Position numbers and translations under genes: made by a program. The notes under the pieces were generated by a model that made no database searches, had not been told where the DNA came from, and worked only from the letters and a program-made list of their open reading frames with translations. Source: Candidatus Latescibacterota bacterium (GTDB taxonomy: Bacteria; Latescibacterota; MVCY01). Taken from it: a stretch of DNA of 6,948 nucleotides. The stretch covers positions 1 through 6,948 of the forward strand of contig DAOVDP010000060.1 in NCBI GenBank assembly GCA_030669445.1. The letters are read 5' to 3'. Positions 1 through 6,079 of the stretch are shown here, piece by piece; position 1 is the stretch's first letter, and each line of letters starts with the position of its first letter.

Positions 1-282
1 AAGACGTCAATTATCCTCACCGGCGTCAATTATAACCAATTCAGTGAGGCATTGGCAGTAGCAGAGAGCCACAAAAATATTTACTTGGAAACCTCACTTT
101 TCGATACGCCGGATGCTTATGAAGTTTTCACCAGGGAGGTAGGGGCAGAGAAACTGGTGTTCGGCTCCCATTCTCCCTTCCACTATTTCTCCTCCTCTTT
201 TTTGCCCTTGAAGAAGGCAGAGATAGGTGAGAGAGAAAAGCACCTTGTCCTTGAAGGAAATATTGAAAGGATACTAAAGTGA
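1..282 (+). CDS. Amidohydrolase (AmidoH_2-type TIM barrel), C-terminal part; 5' end outside window
   Basis: The frame is open from base 1 to the TGA at 280-282, giving the last 93 residues of a larger protein. The TTG at 52 is internal, because coding continues upstream of it (KTSIILTGVNY...). The visible part matches the C-terminal end of amidohydrolase-2 proteins (ACMSD-like metal-dependent hydrolases/decarboxylases). It has an 'N-IYLETS' strand, then 'VGAEKLVFGS', then a 'GNIERIL' ending like the usual 'NA.RLL' helix. Oddity: the family motif FGSD is FGSH here (His codon 169-171), so the Asp that normally binds metal or acts as catalyst is replaced. The N-terminal HxH cannot be seen. The downstream gene is a paralog with a similar C-terminus and starts inside this gene's stop codon, so the two are very likely co-translated. 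Family assignment is good; the substrate is unknown. Confidence 0.8.
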   Translation, partial: KTSIILTGVNYNQFSEALAVAESHKNIYLETSLFDTPDAYEVFTREVGAEKLVFGSHSPFHYFSSSFLPLKKAEIGEREKHLVLEGNIERILK

Positions 283-1022
283 AAATAATAGACTTACATA
301 CCCATCTCGGTAAATGGTTCTTCCCCATTGAGAAGATCAGTCTTGATGATTTCCTGAAGATTATGGAAAAGAACGAAATCGAAATTTCGGTTCTTTCCTC
401 AAGTCGAGCCGTGATCTACGATTTTCGCGCAGGCAACAGGGAATTGGCACAAGCAATCAAACCTCGGCAGGGGCTTTTGGGCTATGTCTTTGTCAATCCT
501 AACTACCTTAAGGAGTCGTTCGATGAGATGGATAAATATCTCGGCGAAGAGAAGTTCGTCGGTCTGGGAGAGCTTTATGATGGAAGCTATATCGGTAATC
601 AGGCCTTAAATTGCGATGGGCATAAGAGAATACTCGAGAGATTGCTGGAGAAGTTTCCCCAGAGACTCGTGCTTTTTCACTGCTGGGCGAAGAACGGAAT
701 CTCACGCCTTCTGGAAATAGCCAGAGAATTCCCAGATATCAATTTTATTGCCGGACATATGGGAAATCCAGACTGGGAGATGGCTGCCGAGGAGTTTGGG
801 AAAGTGGAAAACGTCTACTTAGAAATATGCAGCAGTTCTCCCATCCGGGGAAAAATCGAGACAGTGGCGGAGAAAATAGGTGCAGAAAGAGTCGTCTTCG
901 GTAGTGATTCATCTCTGATCAACCCGGCGTTCATTATTGGCATGGTTGTAGATAGCGAAATCAACGAGAAAGATAAGGAGAAGATCTTTTATCTAAACGC
1001 AAAATCACTACTTAATATTTAA
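279..1022 (+). CDS. Amidohydrolase family metal-dependent hydrolase (TIM barrel)
   Basis: A complete 247-residue protein of the amidohydrolase-2 family, cytosolic, with no signal peptide or membrane segment. The metal-site candidates appear in the expected order: H7 and H9 in 'DLHTHLG' at the end of strand 1, H134 in 'VLFHCW', H160 in 'IAGHMGNPDWE', and D210 in 'VVFGSDSS'. This set resembles ACMSD/gamma-resorcylate decarboxylase-type enzymes, which hydrolyse or decarboxylate small acids. At 247 residues it is short for the family (often 260-340). The GTG start is chosen because it puts the HxH motif at residues 7-9 as usual, has GAAAGG 8 nt upstream (265-270), and overlaps the previous stop by 4 bp (GTGA), which suggests translational coupling. 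The actual substrate cannot be deduced. Confidence 0.88.
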   Translation: MKIIDLHTHLGKWFFPIEKISLDDFLKIMEKNEIEISVLSSSRAVIYDFRAGNRELAQAIKPRQGLLGYVFVNPNYLKESFDEMDKYLGEEKFVGLGELYDGSYIGNQALNCDGHKRILERLLEKFPQRLVLFHCWAKNGISRLLEIAREFPDINFIAGHMGNPDWEMAAEEFGKVENVYLEICSSSPIRGKIETVAEKIGAERVVFGSDSSLINPAFIIGMVVDSEINEKDKEKIFYLNAKSLLNI

Positions 1023-1047
1023 CAAATGGAAAGATAAATTGTATAAA
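1019..1047 (+). promoter_or_regulatory. Candidate sigma70-type promoter before the FAD oxidase gene
   Basis: TTAACA (1019-1024, 5 of 6 matches to the -35 consensus) and TATAAA (1042-1047, 5 of 6 matches to the -10 consensus) are separated by exactly 17 bp. The -35 box overlaps the TAA stop of the preceding amidohydrolase. Transcription would start near 1054, leaving a leader of about 37 nt to the ATG at 1091. The region is A+T-rich, so chance matches are possible. No operator-like palindrome is evident beside it. Confidence 0.4.
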
Positions 1048-1090
1048 CCGAGGACAAACTGGTCTACAGGAGGCCAAAAGAGGGAGAAAT

Positions 1091-2530
1091 ATGTATAGGA
1101 AGATAGATAAACAAATTATAGGGGAATTAGGGAAAATCGTAGGGGGAGGCGAGGTAATTTCTGACCCAGAAAAAATGCTTGATTACACCGGGGACGAATT
1201 TGCCGATTCTTCCATAAAGAAGTTCCCCGAAGTGGTGGTAAAACCGAAAAACAGTGGACAAATAAGCGAGATCTTGAAACTCGCCAACCAGGAAAGGATT
1301 CCAGTTACACCCAGAGGTGGGGGAACAGGCTTGTGTGGAGGATGTGTCCCGCTGCATGGAGGAATAGCTTTATCTCTGGAAGAAATGAACAGTATCGTAG
1401 AGATAGATAGAGAAAACATGATGGCTGTCGTGGAGGCCGGTGTGACCCTGACGGACTTCTATGCAGGGGTGGAAGAGGCTGGGCTTTTCTACCCACCTCA
1501 TCCAGGTGACGAAAGCGCTCAGTTTGGCGGTTTGGTTAATACTAACGCAAGTGGAGCAAGAGCAGTGAAGTATGGAGGAGTGAGGAATTACGTCAGGGGA
1601 TTAGAGGTTGTTCTACCCCAAGGGGAGATAGTAACTATGGGCGGGAAGTATATGAAGAACAGCACGGGTTATAATTTATTAAATCTTGTAATAGGTTCTG
1701 AAGGGACCTTGGGTGTGGTAACCAAAGTAGTGCTGAGCCTTTTGCTAAAACCACAAACTATGTATACACTTGTTGTGCCATACGATAGTCTGGACAATGC
1801 CATAGAAACTGTGCCTGAAATTCGCAATAGGGTAGTTCCTATGGCAGTCGAATTCATCGAGCATGATGTTATCCCCCCCACAGAGGAGATGTTAGGAAAG
1901 AGATGGCCCTGTAAGGCCAAAGCATATCTGATGATAATAGTCGATGGCACCAGTGACGAAGAGCTGTTTGCAGTTTTAGAAACTATAGGTGACATCTGTC
2001 TAAAACATGGTGCAGCCATAGGCAGTGTAGATGAACTCTCCATTGCCGATACCCAAAAGAGACAAAGGGATATTTTGGAGATAAGAAGTAATCTCTATTT
2101 AGCGTTGAAAAGGGGTATGCTCGAAATATTAGACGTCACTGTCCCTCCAGCCAAAATAGCGGAATATGTAGCTGAGGTGCATAAGATCTCAGAGAAATAT
2201 GGCCTGTGGTTACCCAATTATGGCCATGCAGCGGACGGCAATGTTCATACCCATCTTATGAAAGTCGGGATAACAGATGGCAAATTAGACGAGAGGGAAA
2301 CAGAAGGATGGAGAGAGAAATATCCACTTGCCCGAAAGGAGATTCATGAAAAAGCAAAGGGACTTGGGGGAATAATCTCTGGAGAGCATGGAATAGGATT
2401 GGTGAAGATGGAGTATTTGCCTATATTTGTTGACTCAGCACAAATCGAGTTGATGAAAGGGATAAAAAAACTATTTGATCCCAACAATATACTTAATCCC
2501 GGCAAAGTTTTTGATATGACCATAATCTGA
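1091..2530 (+). CDS. FAD-binding oxidase/dehydrogenase, GlcD / D-lactate dehydrogenase family
   Basis: A 479-residue, full-length flavoprotein of the glycolate oxidase GlcD/D-lactate dehydrogenase/D-2-hydroxyglutarate dehydrogenase family, which oxidises 2-hydroxy acids to 2-oxo acids. The FAD-binding PCMH domain covers about residues 45-220, with 'PRGGGTGLCGG' (74-84), 'NTNASGARAVKYG' (150-162) and 'GSEGTLG' (202-208). The FAD-oxidase C domain covers about 225-475, with 'GHAADGNVHTH' (378-388), 'SGEHGIG' (430-436) and 'FDPNNILNPGK' (462-472). H379, H386 and E432 fit the divalent-metal site known in D-2-hydroxyglutarate dehydrogenase. The usual GHxGDGNxH reads GHAADGNVH here. AGGGAG (1081-1086) lies 4 nt before the ATG, with a further AGGAGG at 1068-1073. 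GlcE, GlcF, Fe-S or CCG partners are absent, so the electron acceptor is unknown. Arginine codons are almost all AGA/AGG (15 of 17). Specificity among 2-hydroxy acids cannot be read. Confidence 0.93.
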   Translation: MYRKIDKQIIGELGKIVGGGEVISDPEKMLDYTGDEFADSSIKKFPEVVVKPKNSGQISEILKLANQERIPVTPRGGGTGLCGGCVPLHGGIALSLEEMNSIVEIDRENMMAVVEAGVTLTDFYAGVEEAGLFYPPHPGDESAQFGGLVNTNASGARAVKYGGVRNYVRGLEVVLPQGEIVTMGGKYMKNSTGYNLLNLVIGSEGTLGVVTKVVLSLLLKPQTMYTLVVPYDSLDNAIETVPEIRNRVVPMAVEFIEHDVIPPTEEMLGKRWPCKAKAYLMIIVDGTSDEELFAVLETIGDICLKHGAAIGSVDELSIADTQKRQRDILEIRSNLYLALKRGMLEILDVTVPPAKIAEYVAEVHKISEKYGLWLPNYGHAADGNVHTHLMKVGITDGKLDERETEGWREKYPLARKEIHEKAKGLGGIISGEHGIGLVKMEYLPIFVDSAQIELMKGIKKLFDPNNILNPGKVFDMTII

Positions 2531-2549
2531 AAGAAGTGGGAAACTCCTA

Positions 2550-3668
2550 ATGAAACACATAGAGTTGAAGGAAGTCGTAAAAGATTATTGCATACCTTTG
2601 GATAATCCAAATCCTGATGCCGACCGATTCATCCGTTGTATGGTAGGCGAGGAGAAGTGCAAGAAGCCACCGATGGTCGAATACCTCGTGGACGCCGTGG
2701 TGATGCGACCCATCATCACGGATCTTCTGGACCGTGAATGGGTAATTCCCAAACCCGATGATCGGGAATCGCAAGCTGCGTATTGGGATAATGTCATCGA
2801 ATTCTGGTACCGGATGGGATATGACTTTGTCAGACTTGAGTTGTCCTTACCTTTTCACGAGCATCATCTCCTCACTAAGGACACTGCTCCAAGGTCGGAA
2901 GGCGATCGGGCATGGGCTGATGAGCATTCGGGAACAGTAATGACCTGGGAGAACTTTGAGAAATACCAGTGGCCAAGGGTTGAGGAGGCCGACTTTTCCC
3001 CCTATGAATATGTGGATTCTCATCTGCCGGACGGTATGGGGATTATGACTTCCCACGCCGGCGGTATATGCGAGCATCTGACCTGGATAATGTCCTATGA
3101 AGGGCTCTGTTTGGCCCTTTACGATGCCCCGGATTTAGTTGAAGCCGTTTGTGAAAGACTGGGAACCTTGATGGAAAGTTATTATGAGCGACTTCTAAAG
3201 TTGGAAAACCTGATTGCTCTGTTCCCAGGGGATGATATGGGTTTCCGCACCGCAACCTTGATCAGTCCCGATGACCTCCGCAAATACATTTTGCCTTGGC
3301 ACCGCCGATTTGCTAAGATGGCCCATGCTCGAGGAGTGCCCTATTTTCTGCATAGCTGTGGCAATGTTGGGGCGATCATGGAGGATCTGATCGGATACGT
3401 CGGCATTGACGGCAAGCATTCTTTTGAAGATGTGATTCTCCCGGCGTCGGAATCCCACAGCCGATACGGCGATCGCATTGCCACGCTTGGAGGAGTTGAT
3501 GTACATATACTCTCAAACGCTGAACCCGAAGATGTTCGAAAATATGTGCGCAATCTCATCAATGCTTGTGCTCCTACGGGCCGCTTTGCTATTGGTTCAG
3601 GCAACTCGATTCCCAGCTACGTATCGGCGGAAAACTATCTCACTATGCTTGATGAAGCGCTTCGATAG
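2550..3668 (+). CDS. Uroporphyrinogen decarboxylase (URO-D) superfamily protein, not HemE
   Basis: A 372-residue protein with the URO-D/MtaA-type TIM-barrel signature in its second half: 'FPGDDMGFRTATLISPDDLRKY' spans about 225-246, then 'FLHSCGN' (267-272), 'IDGKHSFED' (286-294), 'LGGVDVHIL' (313-321) and 'GSGNSIPSY' (349-357). H268 and C270 match the first two zinc ligands (HxC) of methylcobamide:CoM methyltransferases MtaA/MtbA. The third ligand, a Cys about 20 residues from the C-terminus in those enzymes, appears to be N352 here; C340 is the only nearby Cys. The N-terminal substrate-binding arginine motif of true HemE is absent, and there are no heme genes around. It starts 19 bp after the FAD oxidase, with a modest GAAGTGGG 9 nt before the ATG, so the two probably share a transcript. 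Arginine codons are 19 of 23 CGN, opposite to the upstream gene. Likely roles are methyl transfer or decarboxylation; neither is shown. Confidence 0.85.
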   Translation: MKHIELKEVVKDYCIPLDNPNPDADRFIRCMVGEEKCKKPPMVEYLVDAVVMRPIITDLLDREWVIPKPDDRESQAAYWDNVIEFWYRMGYDFVRLELSLPFHEHHLLTKDTAPRSEGDRAWADEHSGTVMTWENFEKYQWPRVEEADFSPYEYVDSHLPDGMGIMTSHAGGICEHLTWIMSYEGLCLALYDAPDLVEAVCERLGTLMESYYERLLKLENLIALFPGDDMGFRTATLISPDDLRKYILPWHRRFAKMAHARGVPYFLHSCGNVGAIMEDLIGYVGIDGKHSFEDVILPASESHSRYGDRIATLGGVDVHILSNAEPEDVRKYVRNLINACAPTGRFAIGSGNSIPSYVSAENYLTMLDEALR

Positions 3669-3792
3669 TGGAGCGTAGATTTCGCTTTTGCGCATTGGGC
3701 TTCAGGGGAAAAGCTACTCTAAGAATTTAAGGATTGAAGAGAAGTTGCGGAATATAGGTTTTACTTGCCAATGATAACGAGGAGGGTGAAAA
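3669..3792. other. Non-coding gap between the URO-D-like gene and the first aldo/keto reductase
   Basis: I see no coding frame, tRNA or strong palindrome in these 124 bp. At its right end is an excellent ribosome binding site, GAGGAGGG (3779-3786), 6 nt before the ATG at 3793, which fixes that start. Promoter-like hexamers such as TTGAAG (3734-3739) and TATAGG (3753-3758) exist but are only 13 bp apart, so I do not call a promoter. The gap's length suggests that the reductases could have their own transcription start or processing site. Confidence 0.5.
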
Positions 3793-4833
3793 ATGCAGTA
3801 TAAAGAGTTGGCCAATACAGGAGTGAAAGTAAGTAAGGTTGCAGTAGGTACCTGGCAATTTGGACATGCCAGCGTCTGGGGCGAATTGTCTAAAATGGAG
3901 GAATATCAAAGAATTGCCGATGAGGCAATAGCGGCAGGGGTCAACTTATTTGATACCGCCAAAGCCTACGACTTATCAGAGAAAGTGGTAGGAGAAGTCC
4001 TGAAAGGCAAGAGGGACAAGGTGATATTAGCCACCAAGTTGAGCGGGGCAAAGTTTGATTACGATACCGCCCGCTCAGAACTGGAGGGAAGTCTGAAAAG
4101 GCTGCAGACTGATTATGTAGACCTGTACCAGATTCACTGGCCTAAAATAGACATCCCCGGCACCTGGCATAAGGCCGATATGGAAAAGCAGGACTATGAA
4201 GATATCTTCGCCTCTTTTGGCAAGTTAAAGGAAGAAGGTTTGATCCGGTTTGCCGGAGTGAGTAACTTTAAGCTGGACAATCTCAAGGAATTCAGCGATG
4301 AAGCCCTTGACTTTTTAGTCACAGATCAAGTGCCCTACTCCCTGCTGTGGAGATTTTACGATGTGGAGGGAGTAAGTGAATTCTGTAAACGGAAGAACAT
4401 GGGTTTTCTTGCTTACAGCCCACTGGCTCAGGGACTTTTGAGCGGAAGATTCGGCAAGGATGGAGAAGAGGTAAAGGCGATGATTCGCCAGGCTAACCTC
4501 CTGTTCAGTGAGCCTGTTTACAGCAGAGCACTCCAGATAGTAGAGTTGGTCAAAGAGGTGGCCAAAGAAATAGGGGCAACCCCTGCCCAGGTAGCCTTAA
4601 AATGGGCCATGGAAAGAGATGTTATGGTAAGTGTATTGGCTGGGGTGAGGAAGCTGAGACACCTTAAAGAGAATATTGAAGCAGCAGATATTCCTTTGAC
4701 TAAAGAACACCAGGAAAGGTTAAACAAAGCCAGTCTGGATTTCCAAAAGACTTTGCTTCCCGGACTTCAGTTATGGATAGGAGATAATAGAAAAGAGGAT
4801 GTAGAAAAATTGGGTATTAAGGCCAAAGAATGA
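3793..4833 (+). CDS. Aldo/keto reductase, tandem copy 1
   Basis: A 346-residue cytosolic NAD(P)H-dependent oxidoreductase with the aldo/keto reductase (beta/alpha)8 fold, nearest in style to the IolS/YhdN group. The full catalytic tetrad is visible: D54 and Y59 in 'NLFDTAKAYD', K82 in 'ILATKLS', and H115 in 'YQIHWPK'. Other family landmarks are 'LKRLQTDYVDLYQIHWP' (101-117), 'IRFAGVSNF' (151-159), 'YSPLAQGLLSGRF' (208-220) and the cofactor-binding C-terminal stretch 'VLAGVRKLRHLKENIEAA' (281-298), in which the usual 'IPG' is 'LAG'. It is a typical length for the family. The downstream gene is a close paralog (about 79% identity by hand alignment); this copy has 3 extra residues in the loop after H115 and 4 extra at the C-terminus. 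The substrate is unknown, but a sugar-derived, aromatic or other aldehyde/ketone is plausible given the neighbouring hydroxy-acid oxidase. Confidence 0.93.
   Translation: MQYKELANTGVKVSKVAVGTWQFGHASVWGELSKMEEYQRIADEAIAAGVNLFDTAKAYDLSEKVVGEVLKGKRDKVILATKLSGAKFDYDTARSELEGSLKRLQTDYVDLYQIHWPKIDIPGTWHKADMEKQDYEDIFASFGKLKEEGLIRFAGVSNFKLDNLKEFSDEALDFLVTDQVPYSLLWRFYDVEGVSEFCKRKNMGFLAYSPLAQGLLSGRFGKDGEEVKAMIRQANLLFSEPVYSRALQIVELVKEVAKEIGATPAQVALKWAMERDVMVSVLAGVRKLRHLKENIEAADIPLTKEHQERLNKASLDFQKTLLPGLQLWIGDNRKEDVEKLGIKAKE
4414..4457 (+). repeat. 44-nt exact direct repeat shared by the two reductase genes (copy 1)
   Basis: This stretch, encoding 'YSPLAQGLLSGRFGK', is identical base for base to 5498-5541 and is flanked by mismatches on both sides. 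It lies 1084 bp from its partner. It reflects the tandem duplication, with either strong constraint or local gene conversion. A second exact run of 26 nt links 4510-4535 with 5594-5619. Confidence 0.85.
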
Positions 4834-4885
4834 GAGCCACCAAATAGGTGGTCACGAAAAAACTGGGAAGCTGAAAGGAGAATAG

Positions 4886-5905
4886 ATGCAATATAAGGAA
4901 CTGGCTAATACGGGATTAAGGGTGAGTAAAATTGCAGTGGGAACTTGGCAGTTCGGGCATGCCCGCTTTTGGGGTAAATTGTCCAAGATAGAGGAATATC
5001 AAAGAATTGTCGACGAAGCAATAGCGGCAGGGGTTAACTTATTTGATACTGCCAAAGCCTATGGAACATCAGAGGAAGTGCTGGGAGATATTCTAAAAGA
5101 GAAGAGGGATAAGGTTATATTAGCCAGCAAGTTGAGTGCCAGAAAGTTCGACTATGACACCGCTCGCGCAGAACTTGAGGGAAGCTTAAAAAGATTGCAG
5201 ACCGATTACATAGATCTGTACCAGATCCACTGGCCGAAGATAAGGCATATATTTGGCAGCGATATGGAGAAAAAAGATTATGAGAATATCTTCAACTCTC
5301 TGAGTAAGCTGAGACAAGAGGGCTTAATCCGGTTTGCAGGAGTGAGTAATTTCAGGCTGCATAACCTCAAAGAATTTAGTAATGAGACCCTTGACTTCTT
5401 AGTTACAAACCAAGTGCCTTACTCCCTGTTGTGGAGATTCTACGATGTGGAGGGAGTGAGTGAGTTCTGTAAGCAGAAAACTATAGGCCTTCTTGCCTAC
5501 AGCCCACTGGCTCAGGGACTTTTGAGCGGAAGATTCGGCAAAGACGGAGAACGGGTAACGGAAAAAACTCGCCAGACTAATCTCCTTTTCAACGAGCCTG
5601 TTTACAGCAGAGCACTCCAAGTGGTGGAAGTGGTGAAGGATGTAGCCAGAGAAATAGGAACAACCCCTAGCCAAGTGGCTTTAAAGTGGGCTATGGAAAA
5701 AGATGTTATGGCAAGCGTATTATGTGGGGTAAGGAAGCTGAACCACCTCAAAGACAATATCGAAGCAGTGGATATTTCCTTAACTGAGGAACAGCAGCAA
5801 AGGTTAAACAAAACCAGTTTGGATTTCCAAAATACTATGCCTCCTGGATTGGAGCTGTGGATAGGAGACAATAAGAAAGAAGACTTAGAAAAGCTGGGGA
5901 TCTGA
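4886..5905 (+). CDS. Aldo/keto reductase, tandem copy 2
   Basis: A 339-residue paralog of the preceding reductase, aligned end to end with one 3-residue gap. The catalytic tetrad D54, Y59, K82 and H115 is intact, so the copy is expected to be active. Differences concentrate at residues 120-126 (after the catalytic His) and 226-231, positions that correspond to substrate-pocket loops A and B in this superfamily; the cofactor segment reads 'VLCGVRKLNHLKDN'. AAGGAG (4875-4880) sits 5 nt before the ATG. The 52-bp gap from copy 1 has no promoter, so the two are probably co-transcribed. The DNA also shares long identical runs with copy 1, including 44 nt at 5498-5541. This is the last + strand gene before a convergent neighbour. 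Confidence 0.93.
   Translation: MQYKELANTGLRVSKIAVGTWQFGHARFWGKLSKIEEYQRIVDEAIAAGVNLFDTAKAYGTSEEVLGDILKEKRDKVILASKLSARKFDYDTARAELEGSLKRLQTDYIDLYQIHWPKIRHIFGSDMEKKDYENIFNSLSKLRQEGLIRFAGVSNFRLHNLKEFSNETLDFLVTNQVPYSLLWRFYDVEGVSEFCKQKTIGLLAYSPLAQGLLSGRFGKDGERVTEKTRQTNLLFNEPVYSRALQVVEVVKDVAREIGTTPSQVALKWAMEKDVMASVLCGVRKLNHLKDNIEAVDISLTEEQQQRLNKTSLDFQNTMPPGLELWIGDNKKEDLEKLGI
5498..5541 (+). repeat. 44-nt exact direct repeat shared by the two reductase genes (copy 2)
   Basis: This is the partner of 4414-4457, inside the second aldo/keto reductase. The identity covers synonymous positions as well as the protein, whereas neighbouring codons differ between the copies. Confidence 0.85.
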
Positions 5906-5934
5906 ATGATATTCACCAACGCTCATTGGTTTTC

Positions 5935-6023
5935 AACGCAAAGACGCAAAGAAAGAAGATATTCTTTAATAATCAAATAATTATGTTTCTTATTTTTTCT
6001 CTGCGGCTTTGTGTCTCTGCGTT
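5935..6023. repeat. Imperfect inverted repeat of the dispersed 'CGCAAAGACGCAAAG' type between convergent genes
   Basis: The left arm, AACGCAAAGACGCAAAG (5935-5951), matches the reverse complement of the right arm, CTTTGTGTCTCTGCGTT (6007-6023), at 15 of 17 positions. The 55-bp centre is A+T-rich and holds a smaller hairpin (AAAGAA 5952-5957 / TTCTTT 5962-5967, loop GATA). From general knowledge, sequences of the form 'AACGCAGAGACGCAAAG' occur as short dispersed intergenic repeats in many environmental bacterial genomes; I cannot confirm copies elsewhere from this window. Its place between two gene 3' ends would suit an extended hairpin that stops transcription from both sides, but neither side has a classic G+C stem plus T-run. 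The flanking intergenic sequence (5906-5934 and 6024-6079) shows no gene. Confidence 0.65.
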
Positions 6024-6079
6024 AAATTTTAGACTTTTTGCGAGTCAACCAAAGTTCGGTAAAGAAGTTGGAAGACTTC

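Noticed and set aside
52..282. A separate 76-residue gene starting at TTG 52
   Set aside because: The frame is open back to base 1, and the product aligns to the C-terminal end of a larger amidohydrolase; there is no ribosome binding site before 52.
1669..2043. 124-residue - strand reading frame inside the FAD oxidase
   Set aside because: It is fully antisense to a well-supported gene, with low-complexity Ser/Thr-rich translation typical of a shadow frame.
2550..3668. Annotation as hemE, the heme-pathway uroporphyrinogen decarboxylase
   Set aside because: The N-terminal arginine-rich substrate motif of HemE is absent, the HxCGN zinc motif is present, and no heme genes are nearby.
3671..3689. 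Hairpin AGCG/CGCT followed by TTTT after the URO-D-like gene
   Set aside because: The stem has only 4 Watson-Crick pairs with a 7-nt loop and G-T extensions, too weak to call a terminator.
4837..4851. Small hairpin CCACC-AAATA-GGTGG between the reductases as a terminator
   Set aside because: It has only 5 bp and is not followed by a T-run on either strand, and the genes it separates look co-transcribed.
5915..5930. Hairpin ACCAA/TTGGT just after the second reductase as a terminator
   Set aside because: It has a 5-bp stem of low G+C followed by only TTT; the larger inverted repeat downstream is the better candidate.
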